This document shows, in pieces, positions 46,681-56,874 of a stretch of 64,000 nucleotides of DNA; position 1 is the stretch's first letter, and each line of letters opens with the position of its first letter. Position numbers and translations under genes: made by a program. Source of the DNA: Isoetes taiwanensis (Eukaryota > Streptophyta > Lycopodiopsida > Isoetales > Isoetaceae); assembly GCA_021234155.1 (NCBI GenBank), contig JAJEKV010000075.1, positions 1,612,001 to 1,676,000 on the forward strand, written 5' to 3'. The notes beneath the pieces were generated by a model. The model searched no databases. It saw nothing but the letters and a program-made list of their open reading frames with translations, and had not been told where the DNA came from.

Positions 46681-46973
46681 TAAGTCAACAATTGAAGTCA
46701 ACAATCAATTTACACTAGCTAATTATAACTAAAATTACTAAACAAGTGCCAAGCCAACATAATATGATTGGTGTCCAAAAAAGAATGGCCATTTCAGGAT
46801 AGATATTTTTTTTTTATGTTTTTTAGAAAATAAAATAATGGTCATTTCGAGGTTATTATTAGTATCCTACTAAAGCATTATGATTAAGATACTAATGGTA
46901 CGAAATCCTAAAATCGTAGCCTACGAAATTAATTTCACGCCAGCCTTTATAGGCTATGGTCGTGAAGGAGAAG

Positions 46974-48062
46974 CATCGTCCAATTCCTATGGAACATTTG
47001 GAAAGCAAGGAATCGGGTGTTATATGGTAAAAAAAGTGTGTCCATCTTCTGGTTAAAAATGCACTTTCAGTTTGATTTTGAGACTATTGCTACAGCACAT
47101 AAAAAGAAATTTGGAGCTAATTTTGATAGGAAATGGGAAGAATATGGTTTGTATAGGGGTCACTATGATTTGTTTGCTTCCAATCTAAATGTTGTGGTCT
47201 CTAATTTATTTCTTTCTGATGATCCTAGAGTATCTTAGTTTCTTACGGGGAGAAGGAAACAACAAGTTTGATACCAGCAGCTCTCCTTTCAATCAGAGAT
47301 CTCGGGATCAAGTCATGAAAAATGACATTGCCACTTCTATGGAGTCATTCCTGATGAAAAGAGGACGTATGAGTTACAACAAGGAGAGTGAAGATATGTG
47401 GGCAAGTATATTTTGCAGGGAGGTCATCCAGCTCCATTTATTGTGGAAATTCCCCGACAAAGAAATAACCGAATTCTCACAGAAGCTCAGCTCTCAAGAT
47501 ATAGAACATGGTACTATAGTCACAAATTACTGGCAGATCTATATGGGTCACTGTTAATTCTTCTGGAGGATAAGGATTTGTTTCGACTCTGCTATCAAAA
47601 TAATTGGCCCCTTGTCCAATATCTCTTTGGCTCCACAGATGCCGTTAATGCCTACTTCAATTCCTACTTCTCGGATCAACTTTGCTTTGAAATCCCTCGT
47701 CCATTTGACCTTTAAGCCAAGAAGCATATACCGGCTTTTATTTTATTTAAGTTATGGTTTACTCTTTTGGTGGATTTCATTTTTGGCAGGTTTGCAATTT
47801 GCTCGTTGGAATCGGTTCTGCTCCGGAATTGTGTCCTGCTGTTTACCTACTGCTATTTCATTCTACCAAGGGTGGTTGCTGATCGTTCTTCCTCCTTAAT
47901 CTGAAGACTTCATTTTACGCTCTGTTTACACTCTATTATCAACTGCTACACTTCACTATATTTTGATATGCTTCTCCTAAAAGCATACTTTTGCTATGTA
48001 CTCTGAGATTTCATAATTAATGATAAAACCAACTCTTACCTTCAAAAAAAAAAAAAAAAAAA
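46974..48062 (+). pseudogene. Unknown-family unit A with poly(A) tail
   Basis: Frames along 47,017-47,715 encode a protein ending ARYRTWYYSHK-like...LADLYGSLLILL then LCYQNNWPLVQYLF and a stop at 47,713-47,715. The first part (WNIWKARNR near 46,980) recalls the tail of plant LINE polyproteins. Two frame changes (about 47,240 and 47,400). The unit ends at 48,043-48,062 in an A-run preceded by ataattaatgataaaacc, like a retroposed transcript or LINE 3' end. It is paralogous to unit B (49.97-51.08 kb): NDIATSME/RDIGTSVE, YYSHKLLADLYGSLLILL/YYHHESPADAYGTLIILM. Function unknown. Confidence 0.5.
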
Positions 48063-48192
48063 TTTCCTTCCAACAGAATGTCGAAGCTCTGCCTCCCCTG
48101 GCCCTCATAAGCGCCGGAAACTGCTATCAATCCCTTTGGCTGAGGTCCTTGCCAGTCATGGCATAGGATCTTGGCCAATTTTTCATTTGTAG

Positions 48193-48556
48193 GAGCCCGA
48201 TCCTGTGACCCTACTACCCGAGAGCCCTGAGCCTGAGAGCTCTGATTCGTATTCCACCTCTTCTGAAAGCTTTGAAGATCTTTCGGAGCTTTCAGAAGAG
48301 GTGGAATCCTCCTCTAATTTCGATTCCTCTGATGAAGCTTCTTCTGATGATCCCCAAGATTCCCAAGATTCTGATAACGAATGGAGCGAAGACCAGACCG
48401 AAGAACAAGAAGAGGTAGAAGACGAAGAAGAACATGAATTTTTTTTGGAACTCCAAAATTTTCTACAGAGTAAGTAGCATGCATGCATTAAATTTTTGCT
48501 TTCTTTTATGTATTCTAAACTAATTTTCTTCACTTTTTCTTACAGATGAAGCTTGA
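48193..48556 (+). CDS. Acidic protein, C-terminal exons
   Basis: A TTTCATTTGTAG acceptor opens an exon at 48,193 reading EPDPVTLLPESPEPESSD and then a serine/glutamate/aspartate-rich run to 48,469, where a GTAAGT donor occurs. A CTTACAG acceptor at 48,545 adds NEA and a TGA at 48,554. If unspliced, the frame stops at 48,477. A preceding frame (48,065-48,190) has HKRRKLL, a basic cluster reminiscent of the KRQRR of the 37-kb acidic protein, and could be the previous exon. No known domain. Confidence 0.45.
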
Positions 48557-48599
48557 AGTCCCGGCTGTGCCACCTTTTTTTTTTTTCTTTGAACAGGTT

Positions 48600-48740
48600 T
48601 AGTGAAACAGGCCTTAGTGCCTCTTTGAATGTAATGGCCTTGTGCCTCTGATTGTAATGGCCTTAGTGCCTTTTTTGATTGTAATGGCCTTAGTGCCTCT
48701 GATTGTACTATATGATGGCCTTAGTGCCTTTTTGATCTAT
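48600..48740 (+). repeat. Tandem repeat of ggccttagtgcct
   Basis: Five iterations of a ~30-36 bp unit built on tgattgtaatggccttagtgcct. Confidence 0.9.
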
Positions 48741-48962
48741 TAATGTGAATCATCTTTTTCTGCAAGTCCTACTTAATACTGTCAAAGGAAATACAAAAAC
48801 CAAACTAGTTACAACTGATGCACTTCCAAACCAGAGCAGAGGCTGGGTGTGTCACTTTCACCCTGTCAATTAAACAGTGAGAGATTGAAGAGTGAAGATT
48901 TATATTAAACATATAAAATGATTACATAAGGTTACATTTCAGATTACAAGCCAGTGTTGCTT

Positions 48963-49598
48963 TCATTCCTGTGCGTCTATCAAAAAGAGATCTGGGTCCA
49001 GCTCCTCCTCGTCATCTTCTATGACCACCAGATCAGTGGCCACCGGGTCAGCTTGCCGGCCTATTTCATCCCATTCTGGAGGGAAAGCAAAAACCATAAT
49101 GGTGCAAAGTTACCAAAACGTATAGCGGCTTCTCCATGTGCATCCCCGCAAGCCCTTGTGATGATAGAACATATCCCCTCAAGTGAAGGAATTGTTCCTC
49201 TGAAACAACCTATCATAACAAAAGCGTAACCTGTCTAGCGTAAAAGCTTGGTAGCCATTAAGCGTAAACGGTTTCAACCTTTGCGCATCCCGGTCAATAG
49301 TAGGAGGAATAGGCCAAAGATGCCGGTGTGTAAAAATTTCGATGGAAAGCGAGAAAAGTTGAGAGATCCGGGAGGTTTGATGTACAATTCATCCTCCCGG
49401 TGAGAGTTTTCAACATTTCGTGGTCATATTCTCGTCCGGTGAATAGAGAAATTTCTGTTGCCTGAGAATGCCCATCCATTCTGCATGGGTGAAAATCGGG
49501 ACAGCATGCCTAGGTATCATGGGCTCTTCTTCTCTGGTGACATTGTCCCATTCCGGCACTCCATCGTTTTGCAGGATCCAAGAGGTGAAGTTGGTCAT
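48963..49598 (-). CDS. Hypothetical protein with acidic C-terminus
   Basis: Likely start MTNFTSWILQNDGVPEW at 49,598; the first frame runs to 49,410. A last exon at 49,075-48,963, after a strong CTTTCCCTCCAG acceptor, reads NGMK or WDEIGRQADPVATDL, then VVIEDDEEELDPDLF and a TGA. The middle (49,230-49,560) is in a CAG/CTG-poor patch, so exons cannot be joined. Third acidic-tailed unit of the 20-kb element. Confidence 0.35.
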
Positions 49599-49627
49599 GT
49601 CTGCTGAAGTAGCTGCTGTAAGCTGTA

Positions 49628-49675
49628 AACTGTAAACTGTAAACTGTAAACTGTAAACTGTAAACTGTAAACTCG
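49628..49675. repeat. (gtaaact)n minisatellite
   Basis: About seven tandem heptamers, ctgtaaa/gtaaact. Confidence 0.95.
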
Positions 49676-49966
49676 GTCGGGAGCAAGAAGAATGGCACCT
49701 CGGGCCTTTTGGGTTGCCCGAGGTCATTAATTTTTGCCATCCCATAATGATTTTTGCCCGAGGTACGGCTGTCAGCCAAAGGATGATGAGAGGAATTGAT
49801 GGGACCGAGAGAATTTAAGGAAAAGGAAAGCATTTCAGTGGAAAAGCTGTTCAGAAGGATCTCTGTCTCGGGGGAAGAGACAGAAAGTGAAACACGTGGT
49901 GAAACATGTGGTGACACATGTGGTGAAATTTATGGCGAATTTTCCCCAAAAAAATAAACTTTTACA

Positions 49967-51082
49967 TGGCCCGTCAGCCCTAAATTCAAATTCTCTTTCG
50001 CTCCTTCACAATTTCATGCTCCTTCCTGCTGCTCAAAGGGACGCTCTACTCTCACAGTTAAGTGCATTCCATCTCGATCCCAAGATCCTCTGTCAAAAGA
50101 TATGAACCACTTCAGCTATTTTGCTCCAAACTGGGATACACTCTCTCTGGATCAAAGAGGATCTCAAACTCTGCCAAGATTGGATGCTAATGGTGTACCA
50201 GTTCCTCTATTTCCGAGACCAGCTGGGCCGAGCATCTTGGACGAGCAATTTGCTTCAGATTTTGAATACCAACAATCCAGAGTCCCCACAAACATACAAC
50301 TATTCAGAGATTACATGAGGAACCTTAGCAGAGACATTGGAACTTCAGTGGAACCTGTAGAATATAGATTGTTCCCAGGGCAGAGATTGGTACACGATAT
50401 TCAATACACTCATGACATGTGAACAGGCACAGTTAGGGGCATCACAGATATAGATATAATTGATATCCCTGATGATGAACTAGAATGGGCTATAGAATTC
50501 TGCAGAGGCACATATCTTATGCATCAAATATGGTGGTTCATGGAAAGCAACAGCGAAAGAATGACAGTCGCCAGGTTTGAGTACTACAAGGAATGCTATT
50601 ATCATCACGAAAGCCCAGCGGATGCATATGGCACTTTGATAATTTTGATGTCCACTACCAATGCAGACAGGCTGATTACTGAGCTAAACTGGGGAAATGG
50701 CAACACTCTTATACTTCAGCCTAATTTCCGAGCTCACCATGAATTCCTAAACATCCATTTCCACACAAATCACCCCACTCTTCCACATCATTGACTTGCA
50801 CCTCTCCCTTTTTTTGACAAGAAACAGATCTGTATATAACTTCTGCATCTTATTAACATCTACATCTTTTCTGCAGGAATTGGTCTGCTCACTCTGTTGC
50901 AGCATAACACATATCACAACTACTACTGTTATTATAAAACATTGCTATGTGCTTTCAACAGCACGTACTTCATTTGTATTTATTTGCATGCTTTATCATG
51001 AGTAGCCTACCTATAAAGGCTCACTCACTATGTTGTACCTTTTTCTATAATTAATGAAAAAAACCCCATTCACTCAAAAAAA
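49967..51082 (+). pseudogene. Unknown-family unit B with poly(A) tail
   Basis: An in-frame stretch 50,102-50,794 (231 codons) broken once by TGA at 50,420-50,422. It opens MNHFSYFAPNWDTLSLDQRG, continues RDIGTSVEPVEYRLFPGQR, then IPDDELEWAIEFCRGTYLMH, RFEYYKECYYHHESPADAYG and ends HTNHPTLPHH with TGA. An upstream frame (to 50,105) supplies LLPAAQRDALLSQLSAFHLD. The 3' end at about 51,070-51,082 is an A-run after ataattaatgaaaaaaacccc, closely matching unit A's tail. Better preserved than unit A. A short gtggtgaaacatgtggtga array (49,890-49,925) precedes it, as a longer array precedes unit A. Function unknown. Confidence 0.5.
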
Positions 51083-51239
51083 AAAATACAATTGAGCATG
51101 GAATTGAGTTTCTTATATTATTCCCGAACAAGGCAAGACACAACAACATATATTCAAAATTTCTGAATCATTTCCTAACCTGTAAGAATGTGTTCAACTA
51201 TTCTTCATCAGACATGCTATCTTCATCGATAAAACCTCG

Positions 51240-52915
51240 GCAAGTTTTCTAGAATCTTTTCCTCATCTTTGGTCTAGCACTCATAAACGCTTCTCGAGCA
51301 CCTTTCTTGATCTGGCTGCATGGGAACTCGAATAGCACAAATTTGAGTAGAGAATACAAGTGACTTTGGCTCGTTTGTCAACAACTCATACATCACCTTT
51401 TGACCGAGGCTTCTTTCTATAGTAAATGCCCTCCACAACGGTTTCACCTCTCATAAACAAGTTTCCGCTCGCTTGAAGTCATTTTCAACTTCAAATTTTG
51501 GCTTGGTGCATAGCAACATCCAAAATACGTAATCCTCCTCATTCCCTTTAGGTGCGGCAATCGCAAAAGTCGTCTCCTTCTCTAAGTGCTTCGCAAGTAC
51601 ATTTGCCAAGGTTGAGTATAGTGGCTCGGTAGACTTGCGGGTCTCTTCCACATCCGCATGAACATTGGAGGATGGTTCAACGACTACAAGGTTCCATTCA
51701 TCTACATACAATTTGTTCTCACACATGTCCCATTTTCCATCCAAACAATTGCTGCAAAAACATGATAGCTTTCTGGTATGTAGCTATGTTGGATTTCCTG
51801 TGCTGAATCCATGGACTGAATGAATTTGCCTGGTTTTTGGAATTGTCTCTGCACCCCAAGCCTTTTTTCTGTTGATATCCTCAGGTTTTATTTCCCAGAA
51901 GTATCTCTGAACTTTTCTTCTATTTTCAGTCCACTCAGATGTACCACATTGAAATTGTTTCTCTGCAATTTTCACCACATCATGGGCATTATCTAGTTTA
52001 ATGTCAGGATGTTTAAGCTGTAGACCTCGTATCCATCTTTTCAATTCTGTTGCCTTCCCATCATGTTCACCTTTTCCATGGTTTGATCCAAAGAAGTTCC
52101 ACATCATGTTGACCTCTGTATCACAACTGTACCTTCCAACAAAATAAAATGATCTGGCTGCTTTGAATTGTGATGCAGCACCATCTGAAAATACATAGTG
52201 CTGTTTGGGGACATTGCCTTTCTGCTTTAAGTACTCAAAATATTTCATAAAACAATGTTGAACAAAAAGTGTGTCATGTTCCCTATCATCCGACACATAG
52301 TAGTGTGTTTCCTTCTCAATGGTGTCTGTCTGTGGATCAACCTGATAGGTTATTTGAACAAATATAGTTATCTGGTTGTTGACCCAGCGCATGGACTGAA
52401 CTTCATTCTGCTCCTTAAAAGTATAATTCTCTGCGAAGTCAACCACGGATAGGTAAGCATCTCCAGGCAAGGTATCAAGGAGTTCTTTGTCTTGGCACGC
52501 ACGCCACTTATATCCGAAAGTTGTGTAAAGGAAATTTTGGAAGCTTCTCCAACATTTTGTTCACCAATGGAAGACTTGCGGTTTCATTGTGTTGGTGAAA
52601 TCGAGCTTAGACTTCTTCTTTGCCATCTCGAATACGGTTTTTTCATATTCTAGGTATTCCCACTTCACCATGCCACTATCACTAGATTGTTCATGTGGGC
52701 AGATAGGGAACTTCTTAATCCCACACTCTTTACACTCACCCAGAATGCATTCCCTCTTATGGTAAGGTTGGAAGCTAGTTTTCTCACATAAGATTCCCTG
52801 CCACAGACTTCTTGTGCTACTTATTTTGTATTCAGACGCCCTGCATTCACCATATATGTCTGACCTGCAAAGCTGACAAGTGCAGCTGCAGCTTTTTGGG
52901 TGCTTAAGCCGCGGG
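51240..52915 (-). pseudogene. Transposase-like gene (DFAENY family), copy 2, 5'-truncated
   Basis: Opens at about 52,900 inside the Cys-rich domain (CSCTCQLCRSDI), with CKECGIKKFPICPHE near 52,735-52,690. The central 228-codon ORF (52,470-51,784) has VVDFAENYTFKEQNEVQSMRW, then HYVFSDGAASQFKAARSF, then FGSNHGKGEHDGKATE, the probable three acidic-site blocks of a DDE-like core, and KAWGAETIPKT. After a stop the C-terminal part continues (51,744-51,451: WNLVVVEPSSN, DYVFWMLLCTKP). No helix-turn-helix part. It begins only ~190 bp inside the right terminus and points inward. The C-terminal portion falls in a CAG/CTG-poor patch (51,215-51,735). Confidence 0.65.
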
Positions 52916-53099
52916 TGGGTCGTGGGTTTAGAAATCAGTTCGGAGATTGGAATGGGACGGGTGGCGTAGGAAACGGATTATTGCAGTTCAAGAAATGATT
53001 GAATCCGGGCAGTACATGCACTAGGTGCCAAACAAACATTTAAAATCGCACCACAAATTTGATATCTCCCACCACATTTTTAGGGGGGACACCCAGGGT

Positions 53100-53124
53100 G
53101 TTCCACTACAACATGCTTTCACCC
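53100..53124 (-). repeat. Right terminal inverted repeat
   Basis: Ends ACATGCTTTCACCC; exact reverse complement of the left terminus, followed by the TACC target copy at 53,125-53,128. 52,910-53,099 is non-coding subterminal DNA containing cgcaccacaaattt and cccaccacattttta. Confidence 0.93.
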
Positions 53125-53453
53125 TACCCGCTAATGCCATGGTTAGTTGTACCATATTCAGGTAAGAGGCTTATGCCATTGTTTGATAAGTTTAATTTCA
53201 TGCATTGCTCCACACGCATGTCTATGGTGAGGGCGTTTGGTTTATTAAAGAAATCTTGGCAATACTTGGAGACGATGGTGCGCTTACCCAACTTGGATCA
53301 TTTGTCCAAAAGTATTACAACATGTGGTATGTTGCACAATATAATGATTGATCGTGGAGATAGATACGTTGCACAGGTTTACGCAGATGTAGATCACGTG
53401 GATTATCATCATGATAAAGGATATACCTTATCGTGGGCATCCACCTCTAAATG
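53125..53453 (+). pseudogene. PIF/Harbinger transposase, part 3 of 3
   Basis: PLMPWLVVPYSGKRLMPLFD, NFMHCSTRMSMVRAFGLLKK and TTCGMLHNIMIDRGD, the C-terminal motifs of PIF/HARBI1 nucleases, with a stop at 53,451-53,453. The catalytic glutamate expected in (V/E)E(R)AFG is valine here (MVRAFG), so even the repaired protein would lack the third acidic residue. Reads in frame from part 2 across the 20.3-kb insertion. Confidence 0.88.
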
Positions 53454-53459
53454 ATGGAG

Positions 53460-54230
53460 TGCAACTGAGAGAAACATTAGCACATTGTGAGTGGAACATC
53501 CATTAAAGGTAAGCGTAAACATTTGATGGCATTTGATGGCTTTGAACAGTGTAATCCTGCACTGATGTAATTCCTTAAATCTGAACTCATGTAATTCCTT
53601 AAATCAGAATTGGCGTAATTTCTAAATTTTTGAAATGATTGTTTAGGGTTTTTGGAGTTTCTGTGTTCTATGTGTTATCTAATCTCTGCAGAGAGCACAA
53701 GGGTTCGACAGCACAAGGGTTCATTGCTTTGTATGTTTCTAGCCTGATATACTTATATGATGGCTTGCAGCATATTGAAGGTGCTCTTAAAAACAAGTTA
53801 AATGACAGGGATAAGTGCCTTGTATCATAAAAGATGCCTAGAATTCTAGGTGGATCAAGCAAAGATGTTTCACTCATCTAAATTGCAATTGTGTGAACCC
53901 ATGATACAGATTCTTATAAAGTGATATGATAACTACCATATCCTTGGACTGAATGCAAAGTATCTCCAGTGCATATCTCTGTTTTAAATGGTTTCTGTAA
54001 CTTTGTCTTGACTACAAAAGGTAAACTCATGATATTTCTGGTATGATAAACTCATAAATTGTATTCTGATATTTCTGTCTGTATTTGTATTTCCAATATT
54101 TCTGATAAACTGTATTTTGATATTCTCATAAACTGATATTTCTGTATTTCTGCCTTGACTACAAAAGGTAAACTCATGATATTTCTGGTCTGACAAACTG
54201 ACTACATGTTACAGACTACAAAAGGTAGGA
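53460..54230. other. No gene; repeated ~33-bp phrase
   Basis: tgactacaaaaggtaaactc (continuing catgatatttctggt) occurs at about 54,009-54,041 and 54,157-54,190, with a third partial copy near 54,215. Other phrases built on gatatttctg are iterated between. This may be the 3' flank of the Harbinger element. Confidence 0.6.
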
Positions 54231-56860
54231 TTGGTTGTGCTACCTACTAGAACTCCCAGAGTTCCCCTCAATCTTGAGTTCCCAGAACTCCCCACGCACA
54301 AATGGTACTGATCCCCAGGATCAGCCTGAAGCCCAGCTTCAGCAAGTTCTATCTCAAGAACCTAATACTGCAGTAACAGTATTGCTCGTGAAGAGCCCAA
54401 ACGCTCCAACAACGGAACAACTCCACAATCCAGCACTAGTTTTTGGAGTAACTCAGAAAGACCCGAATTGATCCTTGATCAATTCGAAATGGGTTCAAAC
54501 AACAAGATATGAAAGATCAAGCAGAGCGAAAAGCTCCAATCACTTGGCTCGAAGAACAAACTGTCCTTTTTCAAAATGCCGCCAACCCCTTATATACTGT
54601 GATTAGGGCTAAGTTTAGCCCGAAAAAAGCCTGTGGGCCTTTATCCCAGCTCGAATCGAGCCTCCTAAGTATAGATCCGAACCTCTTGGGCTGGATCCGA
54701 CCGCCTGATACAAGTCGCAATGCCACATACCCAATTTTGCCTTTGAAAGCAGTAGACCAACTGGGTGTTGCCACCTCATGCCCTTAAACCCAATGGTTTG
54801 GCTTTTTATGAAGGCCCTTTTAACATTTATTTAAATGTCACTTTAACATACAAAACTTTTGCCATTTAAAATTCCCCAGCACTACCCCTAAGGAGTAACG
54901 ACTGCTTGGAACGTTCCCAGGCCACCCAGTGGCACTTCCAAGGCCAACTCACAACTACCGCCTCTAGGCAGTCTCCCAGCTCTTAAAAACTATAACAGTT
55001 TCCTCCCTTCCTCCTAGGACCTTGTCCTCAAGGTCAAGGAACTTAAAAGGAAAACAACATTATATAAAAGCAATACCAAGAAGCACCATGCTTAGTTCGC
55101 AAATGTTCATCATTTAGAACAAGACATTAGCTCCACATTTGCAAACACAACTTTGTTGAACCTTGTTGCAATCCAAAAGCTGCATCAACAACAAGAAGCA
55201 AATTTAGATCATATGTCTTAGCCGAGAATGCATCAAGCACTACTCACCAACAGATATTCTTGGGAAAACCAGAACGAAGCCCAAGCCCAATCCCTGATTA
55301 GGCAAGCTAGTATGACCTGGAGCAGTTTGGCATACACTCAATGATGCAACTCCAAAACAAAAACGCTTGCCTTTGCAAGAAAAGAAAAAGTTATACTTTG
55401 CATTCTTGGTATATTTACCTTTAGATTGATCTAGCCAATCATGGTTGTCTTGTCAACCCATACAAACACAATGGTTTCAGTCCATTCTTGGACTCCTTAA
55501 CCTTAATTTTATTGTCACTTAAGCATACAAACTATTGCCATGTCAAAATTCACTATCCACACTTAGTAGATACAAGTCATCTACTCATGTCAATCATATC
55601 CCAGACCACCCAGTGGTAAGATCGACACTACTCCACAACCATGGACGTCCCATAGGGTCTAGCATGCGCGACATGCCGCAAATTACCTGTAACACTCTAT
55701 TTTCTCCCCCTCCTTAGAACCTTGCCCTCAAGCTCTAACTAAGGATTCAGTATAGAAAATATATTGTACAATTACTTGTTCTTCTAATGGCCACTTAGGA
55801 ATTCTCATGTTTCTACGAGAACTTGATATTCCAAGAATATCCTTATTGTACAACATTCAAACAAATTGGAGTATCCAGAATCAGTTTGGGTTACAGTGGA
55901 GTTTAACACGAATACTATATCATGGAATTAGCCTCATTATCCACCATAGTATAGTTCGTATTGTTAGCTTTCACAATACTCAGTACTAGATCTAGTTTTC
56001 CAAACAAAGCTAACTCATATGTTAATAATCCCAGCCTTGTTCCTCGAAAAGGATTAGCATAATGTGGAATAAATATTACTTTTTTTTAACCATATTGTTT
56101 AAGAAAATTGTTCGTATAACTAAGAAATTATCATTTTTTAGGTCGACACAAGATGACCTCAACTTGCATAACTTGGAGATTCAAACAACTCTACTTCTGG
56201 GAAAGTGAGAATTGCCTCTCTATCATGTAATAACTCAAAGTAGAATCCTTTTGAGGTACTCATGTACTGCAGTACATATCATAGGATTCTACTCCAATCC
56301 ACACATACTAGATCGCTTTAAATCGTTTACATAGGTTAATTTGAGGCAACAAGGTAGGGTAGTTAATCCTTCCACTTAGTTAACTTCTAACCAAGGACCA
56401 TTAAGAAAATATAAACAGTCATATGCTTTTCCATATCCCTTACTCTGTTACGGCTCTCTAGTATTAGCCATCATGGAATAGACTAGGTTATCTGACAACA
56501 CTTGGTTGTCATCTCTCTAATACTAGTAAATTGCCCACCGTAAATATCGGATGAATTAGATTAAATCCAACAATAATTCGGCAATTAGGATCCTCCAGAT
56601 AAGCATTTAACGGGATCCATTTTTTACCAAGCATTAGGAAGACAGGAGTCAAAAGGGGACAAAAAGATAATGGTGCATGTGAAGGTGGAAGCTAATTAAT
56701 AAGGGCAAGGGACAACGAGGCAAGCTCTGACGCGTGCCATAAACAAAGCAACAACATACAAACATTTTGGCCAGACAAAAAAAAAATAATACAAACAAAA
56801 AGAAAAGGGATCGCACATGGCGATGCAAAGTGACCAATCAAAGGATCCTTACTCGTACAA
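54231..56860. other. Degenerate repeat DNA, possible LTR remnants
   Basis: Two diverged copies about 680 bp apart (roughly 54,870-55,040 and 55,530-55,740) share ccaccagtgg-like, ccacccagtgg and ccttgtcctcaagg/ccttgccctcaagc phrases. On the minus strand the last phrase reads LEDKVLG/LEGKVLR, which recalls the end of Ty3/gypsy polyproteins. Short plus-strand ORFs (54,235-54,471; 54,509-54,787) are unrecognised. The remainder is AT-rich without genes. Confidence 0.4.
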
Positions 56861-56874
56861 AGGAGCCATCATGT

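Larger units (their letters stand above)
32827..53124. mobile_element. 20.3-kb TIR element carrying a gene cluster
   Basis: Bounded by 25-bp inverted repeats with no mismatch (32,827-32,851 and 53,100-53,124) and by TACC on both sides (32,823-32,826 and 53,125-53,128). Excising it together with one TACC restores the Harbinger reading frame GDAGY-PLMPWL, direct proof of a single insertion event. Inside are FCP1-like phosphatase fragments (35.0-35.7 and 44.4-44.9 kb, +), acidic proteins (36.8-37.2 kb -, 48.2-48.6 kb +, 49.0-49.6 kb -), a transposase-like gene (40.3-37.7 kb -) with a second truncated copy (52.9-51.2 kb -), two paralogous poly(A)-ended units (47-48 and 50-51 kb) and tgtggtg-rich arrays. 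The superfamily is not recognised; GGGTGAAAG termini with a 4-bp target (3 bp cannot be excluded) match none I can name. Confidence 0.88.

Noticed and set aside
49628-49675. Heptamer array as plant telomeric repeat
   Set aside because: The unit is gtaaact, not TTTAGGG/CCCTAAA, and there are only about seven copies.
50420-50422. Selenocysteine or programmed readthrough at TGA
   Set aside because: Land plants lack the selenocysteine machinery, and no stop-readthrough context is evident; the paralogue at 47 kb is frame-broken, so decay is simpler.
32827-53124. Large element as a Maverick/Polinton or integrated giant-virus DNA
   Set aside because: No protein-primed DNA polymerase, retroviral-type integrase, packaging ATPase or capsid motif was seen, and the target duplication is 4 bp rather than ~6.
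28861-53453. Harbinger parts as exons of one gene with giant introns
   Set aside because: The joins fall at exact TATT and TACC duplications with no GT/AG at the breakpoints, and one block has perfect inverted termini; insertion explains everything.
54870-55740. Intact Ty3/gypsy element
   Set aside because: Only a short LEDKVLG-like tail phrase and two diverged repeats are seen; no RT, integrase or primer site.
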